Source: Enoplolaimus lenunculus (lineage: Eukaryota; Nematoda; Enoplea; Enoplida; Thoracostomopsidae). Taken from it: DNA of 64,000 bases. The notes beneath the pieces were generated by a model. The model worked only from the letters and a program-made list of their open reading frames with translations. It did no database searches and had not been told where the DNA came from. Position 1 is the first letter of the stretch; each line of letters opens with the position of its first letter. Made by a program: the position numbers and the translations under genes. Shown here piece by piece: positions 50,201 through 56,008 of this stretch. The stretch lies in the NCBI GenBank assembly GCA_030248215.1, contig JASANG010000957.1, forward strand, positions 1 through 64,000, written 5' to 3'.

Positions 50201-51865
50201 GTAGGTCTCAGATGAAATAGAAAATATTCATGTGATAAACGGTTAAGGAGGGTGGACTAAAAACGCAACGCGTGCCGGGAACATTCTCATCTACACAGAA
50301 CGTACCCAGTTGCATACTCTTGTTGAAGTATGCATCATCCACTCTCGCTTAAAGTTTAGTGAAAGTAGAAAAACTTAAAATAAAACTCAAAGATTTTCAG
50401 TAAAGATATTTATTTAGCAAAAAAAACTATATAGCGGGAGAAGCGTTGGCTAATTTACAGTTTTCAACAAGTAATACTTGTAAGTCACTGAAAACCCTTG
50501 TATGCCCCTCCTGAATAATTTCTAGCTATCTAGCAAGGTAAGCGACGTAGCTAAAGTTTGACTGGGAAAAATGTAACCTTGAGAAAATTTTCTGACCGAA
50601 AATAGATCCAGAAGACTTCATTATAAACCAGGCCCATGTAAAGATCTGAAGCGGTACGTATTTCTGTGAGACTGCATTAGAGTTAGCCTAAGCTTTAGAC
50701 TAATTTTATTGTTTGGCTTAGGTTTAGGCTTAGGCTTAGGAATATGCTCACTCTTACGCTTAGGCTTAGGCTTAGCATAAGGTTTAGGCTTAGGTTTAGG
50801 AATATGCTCACTCTTACGCTTAGGCTTAAGCTTAGGCTTAGGAATATGCTTATAATACTGCTCCGCCCCTGTTCTTTACATTGGCCCTAAACCATGTTAA
50901 AAGTGCGTTATGGCTGTAAGAATTTCGGGAATAGATACTTTCCGCCTATTCCTCCCCTTGCATACGCATATGCCCGCATTCATTCAGCTAATAAGCATGG
51001 TTAGAAAACACATAATCAGCCAATCATTTTAAATTTGATTGTTCATGGGTCAGTACTGTATTGACCCGAATAAGAGGGGAAGGGGTAATAAGAGGGAGGG
51101 TCCCCATTTTGAGTCCGAATCAATAGGAGTCCGTATTCCTAATAAGAGTCCGTAAGTGGATAGAGTCCCTACGCCCTAATTAGAGTCCATAAATGTCAAT
51201 TAACCCTAATTGTAGCGTATAAATGACTCCAGGACCAAACAATTTGAGTTCGAAACTTTAAAGCGTACGTAAATTTTGAAAGTACATTCCTAAGTATAAC
51301 CTTGCATTGTCGCTCAAGCTATTAACACAACATAAATAAACGGTTAATTCAACGAATAACTGCAGTACCGGATATGTATCAGTACCGAAGGGCGGCGGAG
51401 CGTGGGTTAAAAATAAATAACTGTCCGTAGCCGAATAACAAGGGGGGGTACCCTCTGGAGAGGCCAAATCAATATCAGTCTTCCGCCTCTTATTCGGGTC
51501 ACTACAGTAGCCGAAATACAAACCAGAAAGCCTCAACCGCATGGAAAAAATAGGTTCAAAAAAGCTAAAAAATCAGCAAACCAGTTTACTTGTGAAGTTT
51601 GATCAGTCAGCTCGCATCGCGCATAACACCATCCATAGCATAGAAACCATGCATCGTTATTAACACTGCCGCTTGGAAACGCTAAATAATCACCCGGGTC
51701 AGAATTGGATTGACCCTGTGTGCCAACGGCCCCGTCGTCGACATTAACAGACACAACTGTGATCGACCAGCTCGCTAACTCAACAACCACCATCAAGTAA
51801 ACGGCTAAAATGGTTGAGATTCGATTAGAATTGCCAAAATCGAATATAAATTTGAGTACTGACAT
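25030..51865 (-). CDS. Receptor tyrosine kinase with FN3-like ectodomain, complete
   Basis: Twenty exons, all with AG/GT borders and consistent phase, from the 5' end: 51590-51865, 47842-47941, 46601-46776, 45930-46050, 44184-44303, 42874-42956, 42451-42522, 40688-40775, 39987-40031, 39397-39503, 37908-38048, 36694-36853, 35395-35572, 34492-34589, 32661-32765, 30659-30852, 29285-29482, 28663-28793, 28126-28281 and 25030-26242. They encode 1253 residues. Order: signal peptide, paired-cysteine segment, fibronectin III-like repeats, cysteine-bearing region, SEA-like stretch, one membrane helix, tyrosine kinase with an insert, long tail. It should sit in the plasma membrane and phosphorylate tyrosines on ligand binding. 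The kinase is of the FGFR/PDGFR/nematode KIN-16-like group by motif, but I cannot assign an orthologue; the ectodomain fits no named vertebrate receptor. Introns range from about 360 bp to 3.6 kb and hold most of the MITEs in the window. Confidence 0.93.
26247..26605. repeat. ATT/AAT compound microsatellite in last RTK intron
   Basis: Runs of AAT alternate with TAATTAATTGTAATAAT and AATACTTATAACTGTAATAA words at a period of roughly 70 bp, so the tract is itself a tandem array. It starts right after the acceptor of exon 20. Confidence 0.9.
26899..27013. repeat. MITE family T3, short copy
   Basis: Ends GGCCGATGTTACTTTAAGAG and AAAGTAACATTGGCC, with TCTGGTGGATTCATAAAATA and only two or three TTAGGC units. 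Confidence 0.85.
27333..27412 (-). tRNA. tRNA-like sequence, probably a pseudogene
   Basis: On the minus strand a 7-bp acceptor stem (GCGGGCT with AGCCCGC), an A box (TGGCGCAGTGGTAGAG) and a B box (AGTTCGATCCC) are present. The arm between the T loop and the 3' acceptor strand is two to three bases too long and the anticodon stem is imperfect, so a working tRNA is unlikely; a tRNA-derived repeat head fits better. Confidence 0.45.
27578..27993. repeat. MITE family H
   Basis: Ends TACTGTAATGAACAGAATAA and TTATTCGAGTCACTACAGTA are inverted repeats. The interior matches 51054-51509 in inverted orientation (for instance TTGAGCGATAATGCAAGGTT against AACCTTGCATTGTCGCTCAA). Open frames inside it are conserved in part between the copies but end and start irregularly. 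Confidence 0.85.
28126..34589 (-). CDS. RTK exons 14-19: tyrosine kinase domain
   Basis: Exons 34492-34589, 32661-32765, 30659-30852, 29285-29482, 28663-28793 and 28126-28281. In order: [14 protein letters not shown] entry, glycine loop [12 protein letters not shown] with the catalytic lysine, helix [14 protein letters not shown], hinge [13 protein letters not shown], an insert of about 30 residues with an acidic start ([12 protein letters not shown]), catalytic loop [13 protein letters not shown], activation loop with a single tyrosine ([19 protein letters not shown]), [12 protein letters not shown] and GGAPYP. All catalytic residues are present, so it should be active. Departures from the norm: APE is ALE, and the cysteine of the family's CW-x-x-x-P is threonine in exon 20 ([12 protein letters not shown]). 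Confidence 0.95.
28328..28560. repeat. MITE family B, 47 bp from RTK exon 19
   Basis: Left end TACACTATAAATTCCAAAGA, right end ACTGGAATTTACAGTGTA, palindromic interior. Confidence 0.85.
28800..29284. other. RTK intron stretch without recognised repeat
   Basis: Intron between the exons at 29285-29482 and 28663-28793. An open plus-strand frame runs through 28940-29384 but overlaps the RTK exon and has no domain. Confidence 0.5.
29503..29800. repeat. MITE family C broken by a family A insertion
   Basis: Left remnant AATCGATGATCACTCTTTCA and right remnant TGCAACTGGGTAGATTCTGT are the two sides of one family C arm, split by the family A element at 29535-29743. Confidence 0.8.
29535..29743. repeat. 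MITE family A inserted into family C
   Basis: Begins CACTGCAACAAATGGTGTG and ends CATTTTTTGCAGTG. The insertion point in family C, compared with the copies at 50300-50320, implies a TA target duplication (left copy now TG). Confidence 0.85.
30143..30655. repeat. Repeat with CCGG-rich ends around a TTAGGC array
   Basis: The left end carries GGGTGCAACCGGATATCCGG, the right end TATCCGGTTCCTGTTCCGGA and TATCCGTATCCGGTAAAG. Inside, at 30379-30440, is a run of about nine TTAGGC units. The right end stops a few bases from the donor of RTK exon 16. Confidence 0.6.
30925..31060. repeat. Decayed family F-like fragment
   Basis: GTGCAGCCGCAATTCCGGTT and GAATTTTCCGG words resemble the end of family F and the element at 30143. 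Confidence 0.4.
31281..31513. repeat. MITE family B
   Basis: Left end TACACTGTAAATTTTAGTGA, right end CATTGGAATTTACAGCGTAA. Confidence 0.85.
31791..32042. repeat. MITE family B
   Basis: Left end CACTGTAAATCCTAGCGAGT, right end CTTGAAATATACAATG; more diverged than its neighbours. Confidence 0.75.
32155..32210. repeat. MITE family B, left end only
   Basis: CAGTGTAAATTCCAGTGAAC and GAATGAGTTAAATCACTGA mark one end; the rest is missing. Confidence 0.6.
32343..32580. repeat. MITE family B
   Basis: Left end TACACTGTAAATTTCACTGA, right end ATTGGAATTTACAGTGTA; lies 81 bp from RTK exon 15. Confidence 0.85.
32872..32955 (-). tRNA. tRNA-like remnant in an RTK intron
   Basis: On the minus strand an A-box-like GCGCAGCTGAGATGTAGAGT and a good T arm (GTGGG TTCGAGC CTCAC) are present with about tRNA spacing, but the acceptor stem pairs poorly. 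Probably a tRNA-derived repeat; a faint relative may lie at 45056-45110. Confidence 0.35.
33301..33551. repeat. MITE family B
   Basis: Left end TACACTGTAAATTCCAATGA, right end CACTGGAATTCACAATGTA. Confidence 0.85.
33684..33937. repeat. MITE family B
   Basis: Left end CATTGTAAATTTCAGCGAGT, right end CATTGGAATTTACAGTGTA. Confidence 0.85.
34003..34254. repeat. MITE family B
   Basis: Left end CACTGTAAATTCAAATGAGT, right end CACTGCAATTTACAGTG. With the copies at 33301 and 33684 it makes three copies within 1 kb of one intron. Confidence 0.85.
34862..35358. repeat. MITE family A with internal tandem expansion
   Basis: Ends ATTGTAAAAAATGGTGAGTC and ACTCACCATTTTTTGCAGTG. The right half is repeated about seven times as a unit of roughly 61 bp with GACTCAGTTTGTGTAGTCCC and GTAGAGCCTATTTCGGAGA. 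It ends 36 bp from the donor of RTK exon 13. Confidence 0.9.
35395..35572 (-). CDS. RTK exon 13: membrane helix and juxtamembrane
   Basis: After DANGLDKRK comes the single membrane helix [20 protein letters not shown], then the stop-transfer YRKIKLDKR and a juxtamembrane piece with RRPYVDLTR. The acceptor ATTTTAG at 35573-35574 is chosen because it matches the phase of exon 12; an open frame continuing to 35744 is transposon sequence of family F. Confidence 0.9.
35645..35945. repeat. MITE family F, diverged
   Basis: Shares TTTTTGCCGGAGGTTCCGG, ATTACAGATATTTGCTAAAA and CTCCGGTATTTTTCACTTCC with 38957-39312, 61113-61488 and 63625-64000. Confidence 0.75.
36133..36408. repeat. MITE family T1 with three TTAGGC runs
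   Basis: Ends AAGATCAGGGGCGGAACGTT and TACTGTTCCGCCCCTGTTCT. The GGCTTA array is interrupted twice by AATATGCTCATTCTTACGCT, giving a three-block internal duplication. Confidence 0.9.
36694..40775 (-). CDS. RTK exons 8-12: Cys region and SEA-like stretch
   Basis: Exons 40688-40775, 39987-40031, 39397-39503, 37908-38048 and 36694-36853. The first three are short, contain six or more cysteines and end in a strand [11 protein letters not shown]. The last two encode [19 protein letters not shown] followed by [19 protein letters not shown], a pattern (F-x3-F-x3-V, then a strand, then GS-x-x-V) like SEA domains placed next to membranes. No GSVVV autoproteolysis site is present. SEA is an inference from pattern only. 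Confidence 0.6.
36974..37066. repeat. MITE family I, short copy
   Basis: ATGGCTGGGTTTCTGAAATC and TTACTTAAGTATATACTTAG at the left and GACTTAAGTAAATACTTAGC at the right match the ends of 48623-48992. Confidence 0.55.
37195..37382. repeat. MITE family T1, intact
   Basis: Ends GCCAATGTAAAGAACAAGGG and AACGTTCCGCCCCTTG; two GCCTAA runs around AGAATGAGCATATTCC. Confidence 0.9.
37483..37877. repeat. MITE family B with its right end triplicated
   Basis: A whole copy at 37483-37718 is followed by two further copies of about 79 bp of its right end (CAGACTGAGTGATTCAACTC to TTACAGTGTATTTAAGTCAT), the last ending at 37877, about 30 bp from RTK exon 11. Confidence 0.85.
38216..38468. repeat. MITE family B
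   Basis: Left end ACACTGAAAATTCCAATGAG, right end CATTGCAATTTACAGTG. Confidence 0.8.
38957..39312. repeat. MITE family F, intact
   Basis: Ends CAGGGTACAACCGGAGGTCT and CATCTCCGGTTGCACCTTG are inverted. Interior GCGTAAAATCAAACAACTTA and ATATTGCAGATATTTGCTAA are shared with the other copies. Confidence 0.85.
39750..39888. repeat. MITE family T1, decayed
   Basis: Only the right part is clear: AAAATTAAGCTAAGCC and GAAAAACGTTCCGCACCTGA. Confidence 0.6.
40199..40372. repeat. MITE family E, intact
   Basis: Ends CAGGCCCGTAGCCAGCTCAC and CCTTGGCTACGGGCCCGG; interior TTTTTCAGGAGGGGCATTTC. Confidence 0.8.
40436..40647. repeat. MITE family A, 41 bp from RTK exon 8
   Basis: Left end TACAATGCAAAAAATGGTGA, right end CACCATTTTTTGCAGTATA. 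Confidence 0.9.
41187..41500. repeat. GC-rich MITE family G
   Basis: An island of high GC in AT-rich DNA. Outer ends GCGCTATACTTG-like (TATAGCGCAACCCTA at the right, ATTACGCTATACCTTTGTTG at the left), interior full of CGGCGCCGT, GTACGGGTGACGCA and their mirror images. A smaller relative is at 63098-63262. Confidence 0.75.
42010..42182. repeat. MITE family A, shortened
   Basis: Left end TACACTGCAAAAATGGTGAG, right end ACTCACCATTTTTTGCAGTG; about 40 bp of the centre is missing. Confidence 0.85.
42230..42436. repeat. MITE family T2 with TTAGGC array
   Basis: Ends GGCCCATGCATAGAACAGGG and CAGCCCTGTTCTATACATGG; contains GCTTAGGCTTAGGCTTAGGC and a second block. Confidence 0.9.
43077..43298. repeat. 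MITE family D
   Basis: Ends CGTTCACAAGTGCAAGTTTT and AAAAACTTGCACGTGTGAAT; carries CTCATTGGCTGATGAAAAAA. Confidence 0.9.
43315..43510. repeat. Family P remnant with tRNA-like part
   Basis: ATTCGAACTCTAGTGACTGG (B box side) and CTCGAGCCCGAGCGTGCTCG match the P copies, but the TTAA-flanked ends are lost. Confidence 0.6.
43855..43980. repeat. MITE family C, partial
   Basis: AAAGTCGATGATGACTCCGA and CCAGCACTCGTTGCGTTTTG mark one arm. Confidence 0.5.
44055..44108. repeat. MITE family B, right end only
   Basis: ACTCATTCTCAGTTAAAATC and ACTCGAATTTACAGTG; 76 bp from RTK exon 5. Confidence 0.7.
44184..46776 (-). CDS. RTK exons 3-5: fibronectin III-like repeats
   Basis: Exons 46601-46776, 45930-46050 and 44184-44303. 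The first repeat has [19 protein letters not shown] (strands B and C with the FN3 tryptophan) and then [20 protein letters not shown], which is the classic FN3 F-G region (Y-x-F-R-V-x-A-x-x-x-x-G-x-S-x-W-S). A second begins [12 protein letters not shown]. Exons 42874-42956 and 42451-42522 continue with a strand [19 protein letters not shown]. The donor of exon 3 (GTAAAA) was chosen for phase; reading on meets a stop. Confidence 0.85.
44376..44745. repeat. MITE family D, long diverged copy
   Basis: Ends CCATTCACACGTGCAAGTTT and AAGTTTTTGCTGCGATAACT then ACGCGTGTGGATATGG, with extra internal sequence compared with the other two copies. Confidence 0.75.
45424..45677. repeat. MITE family T2 with long TTAGGC arrays
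   Basis: Ends GGCCCATGTATAGAACAGGG and CGGCCCTGTTCTATGCATGG; about 17 TTAGGC units in two blocks separated by ATATGCTCATCCATAGGC. Confidence 0.95.
46335..46535. repeat. Two partial family E copies
   Basis: TATCAAGGTGAGCTGGTTAT and GGGCCTGG at the left, then CCCCTCCTGAAAATTTTTTA and AGGTGAGCTGGCTACGGGCC at the right. Confidence 0.6.
46830..46985. repeat. MITE family T2, decayed right end
   Basis: CAATCTATAGAACAGGGCCG at the left, two GCCTAA runs, and a faded right end near TTATTCTATGGTAAGGATC. Confidence 0.7.
47222..47492. repeat. Family P: piggyBac-like MITE with tRNA-like promoter
   Basis: TTAA-type flanks (left mutated to GTAA, right TTAA at 47489-47492) and inverted ends ACCCTTTCTCACATAAATAT and CTGAGAAGGGGT. 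On the minus strand the A box TAGCTGAGTGGTGATGG and B box GAGTTCGAATCC stand about 35 nt apart, as in a tRNA. Confidence 0.85.
47587..47840. repeat. MITE family B touching RTK exon 2 donor
   Basis: Left end CACTGTAAATTTCAGTGAGT, right end CATTGCAAATTACAGCGTA. The right end supplies the T of the GT donor of RTK exon 2 and the next bases (GTACGCTG on the minus strand). Confidence 0.9.
48150..48285. repeat. MITE family T2, array lost
   Basis: Left end GGCCCATGTATAGAACAGGG and CTTATACTACTGTTATGG; only TTAAGG traces remain of the array. Confidence 0.7.
48623..48992. repeat. MITE family I
   Basis: Ends GATTGGCTGGGTTTCCAAAA and TTCAAAAACCCAACCAATG are inverted, each followed inward by ACTTAAGTA words. 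Confidence 0.8.
49036..49858. repeat. Larger element inserted in a family C MITE
   Basis: Begins GGCGTACCGAGGGGGGGTCG and ends TTTCTCGGTACGCCACTG, inverted ends of about 12 bp. The flanks CTGTGTAAAAG and CTGTGTAGAAAAG are two copies of the same family C word, as expected of a target duplication of a dozen bases. About 820 bp, no convincing protein; contains several GCTCGCTTCGCT-type words. Seen once. Confidence 0.65.
49859..50350. repeat. MITE family C split by a family P element
   Basis: Left arm GAATGTACCCGGCACGCGTT up to 49972 and right arm GCAACGCGTGCCGGGAACAT to ACTCTTGTTGAAGTATGCAT; the P element lies between them at a TTAA. Confidence 0.85.
49973..50246. repeat. Family P: piggyBac-like MITE with tRNA-like promoter
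   Basis: TTAA on both sides (49973-49976, 50243-50246) with the host MITE sequence continuing outside, which shows the TTAA target duplication directly. Plus strand carries TAGCTGAGTGGTGATGG and GAGTTCGAATCC. Confidence 0.9.
50475..50560. repeat. MITE family E fragment
   Basis: GTATGCCCCTCCTGAATAAT and CTAGCAAGGTAAGC match the family; ends missing. Confidence 0.45.
50635..50886. repeat. MITE family T1 with three array blocks
   Basis: Ends GGCCCATGTAAAGATCTGAA and CGCCCCTGTTCTTTACATTG. Array blocks are separated by AATATGCTCACTCTTACGCT twice. Confidence 0.9.
51054..51509. repeat. MITE family H, 80 bp from RTK exon 1
   Basis: Ends TACTGTATTGACCCGAATAA and TTATTCGGGTCACTACAGTA; inverted relative to 27578-27993. 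Confidence 0.9.
51590..51865 (-). CDS. RTK exon 1: signal peptide and first Cys motif
   Basis: Starts at the ATG 51865-51863. A hydrophobic stretch ([17 protein letters not shown]) follows a short basic-hydrophobic lead, as in a signal peptide. After a Gly/Ser/Asp-rich part comes [13 protein letters not shown], a C-x3-C-x3-C motif. Donor GTAAAC, phase 0. Exon 2 (47842-47941) continues with [17 protein letters not shown], another C-x3-C. The spacing recalls the short cysteine motifs in front of FN3 repeats in anosmin- or ROS-like proteins, but I do not claim homology. Confidence 0.85.
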
Positions 51866-52086
51866 AGCTAGTAAATGTTTATTTTTACAAATGAATAAAT
51901 CGGTTTTTTAAGCTTAAATACACTGTTATATTCATTATAATTAAAGCATGAATACACGTTATAATAGAGTTAATATTTTTTTAAATTATACTTAAAATAC
52001 GAAAATAATTTATTGGAATATTCTGAAAATATTAACGCTGATAAATAGAAAATCTGATTTTTCAAAAAATTTTCAGGGTCCCTATT
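51866..52086 (-). promoter_or_regulatory. Presumed RTK upstream region
   Basis: A very AT-rich 220 bp between the RTK start codon and the first family C element. It must hold the 5' UTR and core promoter, unless a non-coding first exon lies further right, but no TATA or initiator could be fixed. Confidence 0.35.
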
Positions 52087-52712
52087 GTCAACAGTAGATC
52101 AGCGCTATTTAACAAGAGTGTGCAACTGGACACATCCTGTGTAGAAAAGAATGTACCTGGCACGCGTTGCATTATTTTCTCATTCCCCCCATTTATTTAG
52201 GGGGGTTGAAACCTTGAACGCAGGTAAATACTGTTGCGATATACAGTGCAAACATTGTCGGATTATATTTTTGATTCAAGTTTAGCTGAGTTCTGTGTGC
52301 AGTTGACCCCCCCTAAATAAGGGGGGTATGGGCAAAACGCAACACGCAGTGGTACTTTTTAGCTACGCGTATTTTGGAAAAATGCACACTCTTATCATCG
52401 ACTCTTGTTATTATCAAGAGTAGATCATGGCAAGAGTGTGCAACTCTTGGGGTCCCGCATGGTACAAAATATACCAGCGCGTGTTGTATTTTTACCCGAC
52501 CCCCCTGATTTAGGGAGTTAGTCGCCACTTCTATCACACGGTAAATAAAGGCTTGAAGAATTCAATTGGAGCAACTTGAGATTAAATTGAAAATATTACT
52601 ACAACGTACCCCCCCAAACTGAAGGAATTGGCCAAAAATACAACGTGCGCTGGGTACATCCTATTGTATACAGAATGTATCCAGTAGTACACTCTTGTCA
52701 TTATCCACTAAA
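52087..52712. repeat. Two adjoining MITE family C copies
   Basis: About 52087-52425 and 52426-52712. Arms TTTAACAAGAGTGTGCAACT with GGCACGCGTTGCATTA, mirrored by GGCAAAACGCAACACGCAGT, and so on for the second. C-runs and G-runs of six or more flank the centres. Confidence 0.8.
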
Positions 52713-52795
52713 GTTCACTTTACACACAGTAGCAAAGCTATCGTGTACAGTTCGGCAGATACAGCCAGGACTGAACCATTTTTTAGGTAGCGGAC

Positions 52796-52985
52796 CGAGG
52801 CCTATTTTATTTTTAGGGGCGTCCAGGTTTCTGGTGAGTCTATAAAAGAGTAGGTTTAGATTCTAGATTACAATTTTTTTGCTTAGGCTTAGGCTTAGGA
52901 ACACATTTTTACAACGCTTAGGTTTAGGCTTAGGCTTAGGAATACGCTTAATCTACTGTTTCGCCCCTTAAACTAACATTGGCCG
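52796..52985. repeat. MITE family T3 with TTAGGC arrays
   Basis: AGGGGCGTCCAGGTTTCTGG at the left and CGCCCCTTAAACTAACATTG at the right, two array blocks. Confidence 0.85.
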
Positions 52986-53129
52986 GACAAAAGGCCATTT
53001 TTGCGTAGGATCGTATCAGTTTCCAAAAGACGACGATGGTCTTGAATGTAAGTCGCAGGCCCGTAGCCAGCGCAACGTTCCCATCCTTGAACTTGAAGCC
53101 ACATCCTACAGTGTATATTTTTGAAATCC

Positions 53130-53224
53130 TACTCACTCTGATTTAATTATTCAACTTCCCCGGAATAAACTGAACTCAGACTGATACTCTACTCAGCTCA
53201 CAATGAGTTAATGTTAACTGTTTA
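53130..53224. repeat. MITE family B fragment
   Basis: ACTCAGACTGATACTCTACT and CAATGAGTTAATGTTAACTG match the interior; cut at the T2 fragment that follows. Confidence 0.5.
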
Positions 53225-53275
53225 TGTCCCATGTATAGAACATGGTCGGAACAGTAGTATAAGCCTATTCCTAAG
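53225..53275. repeat. MITE family T2, left end only
   Basis: CCCATGTATAGAACATGGTC and GTATAAGCCTATTCCTAAG, then abrupt change to a GC-rich CCGCGGCGCCGACCGCCG stretch. Confidence 0.7.
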
Positions 53276-53522
53276 AAACCCGCGGCGCCGACCGCCGCCG
53301 CAAATTGGTACTAAGTCTTTAAACGAAAATTAGAATAAATACACGGCGCCAGAGCGTAACCAGGATTTCATACCATTGAAGATACTCTTGCCTAAATGGT
53401 TACTTTAATGAACAAGCGTAGCGAGCGAGAAACTTCATTGGACCTCGGCAGGTATACCCTGTAAAAATGAGGTTTGTGAGTCCTGAAAAATTCAAGGGGG
53501 GGTTGAAGCAATATATACTCCA

Positions 53523-53740
53523 GCCCATGTATAGAACAGGGCCGGATCGTTTCCCGGGGCTATAATAGTGTCAGTTTAAGCTTTATACTAATTCGTTTGC
53601 TTAGACTTAGGTTTAGGCTTAGAAATAGGCTCATCCATACGCTTTTAGGCTTAGACTTAGGCTTAGGCTTAGGCTTAGGCGTAGGCTTAGGTTTAGGAAT
53701 ATGCTTTACTACTGTTCCGGCCCTGTTCTATACATGGGTC
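53523..53740. repeat. MITE family T2 with TTAGGC arrays
   Basis: Ends GCCCATGTATAGAACAGGGC and CGGCCCTGTTCTATACATGG; two array blocks. Confidence 0.9.
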
Positions 53741-53974
53741 TATACTTTTATCGGCCTTATAACGTCCTTGTACGGCGCTGTTTTAACAAATCATGGACGT
53801 TAAGTGTTGATGCAAACGCAGACAGATATATATAAAAATATATTCATGTAATAAATATATGTAATATAAATGCAGGTTATAGGTTTTCAAAAACAACCAT
53901 CTGGGTTCGTCAAAATAGTTGAAACTATGGCATGGGCTCAAGAGATAACGCATTGAAAATATACAATCCAGGCT

Positions 53975-54155
53975 AGGAACATGCCCGTAGCTAAAAACAG
54001 GGAACAAGATTGCTCAGCTCCCCCTGAAAATTCTTTGGCCATCCGTTGGAAATTTTCAACTTTGCTTGTAAGTCAACTAAAGCCGTTTATATGCGTCTCA
54101 GGAAAAAAAACTTTTTAGCCAAACCCTAGCAAGGTGAGCTAGCTACAGGCTGGGC
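53975..54155. repeat. MITE family E
   Basis: AACATGCCCGTAGCTAAAAA at the left and GCAAGGTGAGCTAGCTACAG at the right; interior GCTTGTAAGTCAACTAAAG. Confidence 0.65.
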
Positions 54156-54157
54156 TA

Positions 54158-54376
54158 CACTGCAAAAAATAGTGAGTCAAATTGACTGTCCCCGAAACAC
54201 GCTTTTCGGGACAACACAAACTGAGTGAAATTCGACTTCATCAAACTCTAATTCGACTCACTGAGCGACTCGGGTGAGTCAATTGTAACTCTGGCGGAGT
54301 CGAATCTGACTCAGTTTGTGTAGTCATGAAAAGCCTGTTTCGCAGACAGTCAATTTGACTCGCCATTTTTTTGCAG
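54158..54376. repeat. MITE family A
   Basis: Left end TACACTGCAAAAAATAGTGA, right end ACTCGCCATTTTTTTGCAGT. Confidence 0.85.
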
Positions 54377-54821
54377 TTTGAAATTTGCAATGAATCAAAT
54401 CCTGAAATATTTCATTGTGAAAATTCTGTTCTATTAAGGTTTGCGCCTTTCCTCAACATTTACAAGATTAATATTAAGGCTTTGGTTTTTCTGAGGTAAA
54501 AACGTTGGAATAAAGTTTAGGTTTAGGCTTTTAGATACACCTCTTCCGCGACTAACGCGCCCCCTAAGCTCCCTACGGGTGAGGGGGGGGGTGCCCGGCA
54601 CCTAAGAAGCCCTGAGTAAAACCGATCCACAATGCGATTTCAAAAAATTGAGCACCTCAGACGCGATTAACGTAAATCAGGTGAAACATTGTGTGATATT
54701 CACACATACTTGGTTTCTCATCCGCTTCGCTCGCGAGTTTTAAGTCGTCCGCTGTGTCGTGAAGCATCGACCGGCAGTAAACGACGTCGTCCGGTGGCAA
54801 ACGGCGGTGTGAATCACAAAA

Positions 54822-55049
54822 GTACACTGCAATAAATGGTAAGTCAAATTGACTCTCTCCGAAATAGGCTTTTCCGGACTACGCAAACTGAGTCAAATTC
54901 GACTCCGCCAGAGTCACATTCGGCTCACCGAGCGACCCAGTTAGTCGAATTTGACTCTGGCCGAGTCGAATTTTGACACGGTTTGTGTAGTCCCGAAAAG
55001 ACACATTTCGGAGAGAGTCTATTTGACTCACTATTTTTGGCAGTGTATA
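54822..55049. repeat. MITE family A
   Basis: Left end TACACTGCAATAAATGGTAA, right end ACTCACTATTTTTGGCAGTG. Confidence 0.85.
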
Positions 55050-55199
55050 GCGAACCGCTAACATTTCTAAAAGACACGGCTGCGCTAAAGTCAAACCAAA
55101 AAAAAACGCTATTCTCGTTTGAAGTAAATATACTTGCATTTATTGTCTTCTGTCTATGCTGTCTTCACAATGCGTAGTACTGTTTCAAAATTAAAAAAA

Positions 55200-55268
55200 T
55201 GACAATATATACAAACAGTACACGTATATATATACATACATTCATATATATATATATATATATATATT
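55200..55268. repeat. TA-rich microsatellite
   Basis: TATACATACATTCATATATA followed by a (TA) run of about 11 units. Confidence 0.85.
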
Positions 55269-56008
55269 GCAAAATGCAGTAGAAGATAAATAAGAAGGTG
55301 CAACTTGTTAAATGCGAAATTTCAATTATTGATGCAAACTTTGAATATTTTTACAGTTTTTTTTGTTGTTTTTACACCATCCAAACAGACGCTCATCGTT
55401 TTCAAAGCGACAGCAGGCGCGGCGCCAGGATGGCTTTGAGACGGGTCTATAAACCCCGCAAAAATTCACAACCCAAGATATGCTTTGCGACTGTCGCGCC
55501 CCAGGTCTACAACCTTTTAGCATAACTCGGAGCAAAACGAAAATGAAGATTTATCACTAAAATTGCGTCTGGGTTCTCGTTGGATTTGGTCGTATAAGCT
55601 TTTTTTCACTACAATATACATATACAACAAGTCATTTGCGTGTTGAAAATTTCTCGACTCTGCAACAGTTTTGATTGGATATTTTTCACAATTTCCACCG
55701 GTTGAGGCTTTAGTCCGTAATCCGGATAGAACATAATCCCAATTTAATTAAGTCTTAAGCAAGTTCCTTAGTAGAGTGCTTGCAATCATAAAATTGATGT
55801 GAAATTTTCGCTTATTCTGGCTGATTTGTTCCATTTTGGGTTTGGAATGGTCGATTGTATCTGTGGTATGTCCAGTTAATAAACTGGCGTTTAGTAGTTT
55901 CTCCCAGCCACTACACAAATGAGGGGGGAGGGTAACATTGAAATGTTTTGTTTTCCTGTTTTAAAAACTACTCGCAATATAAACTGTCTTGAAATTTCAA
56001 GAACAGGC
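55269..56008. other. Stretch with no gene or repeat recognised
   Basis: Includes a GC-richer piece at 55395-55510 with open frames on both strands but no domain I know; not called as a gene. Confidence 0.4.

Noticed and set aside
55298-55535. Small gene in the GC-richer piece
   Set aside because: Frames on both strands are of similar length, with no motif or splice support.
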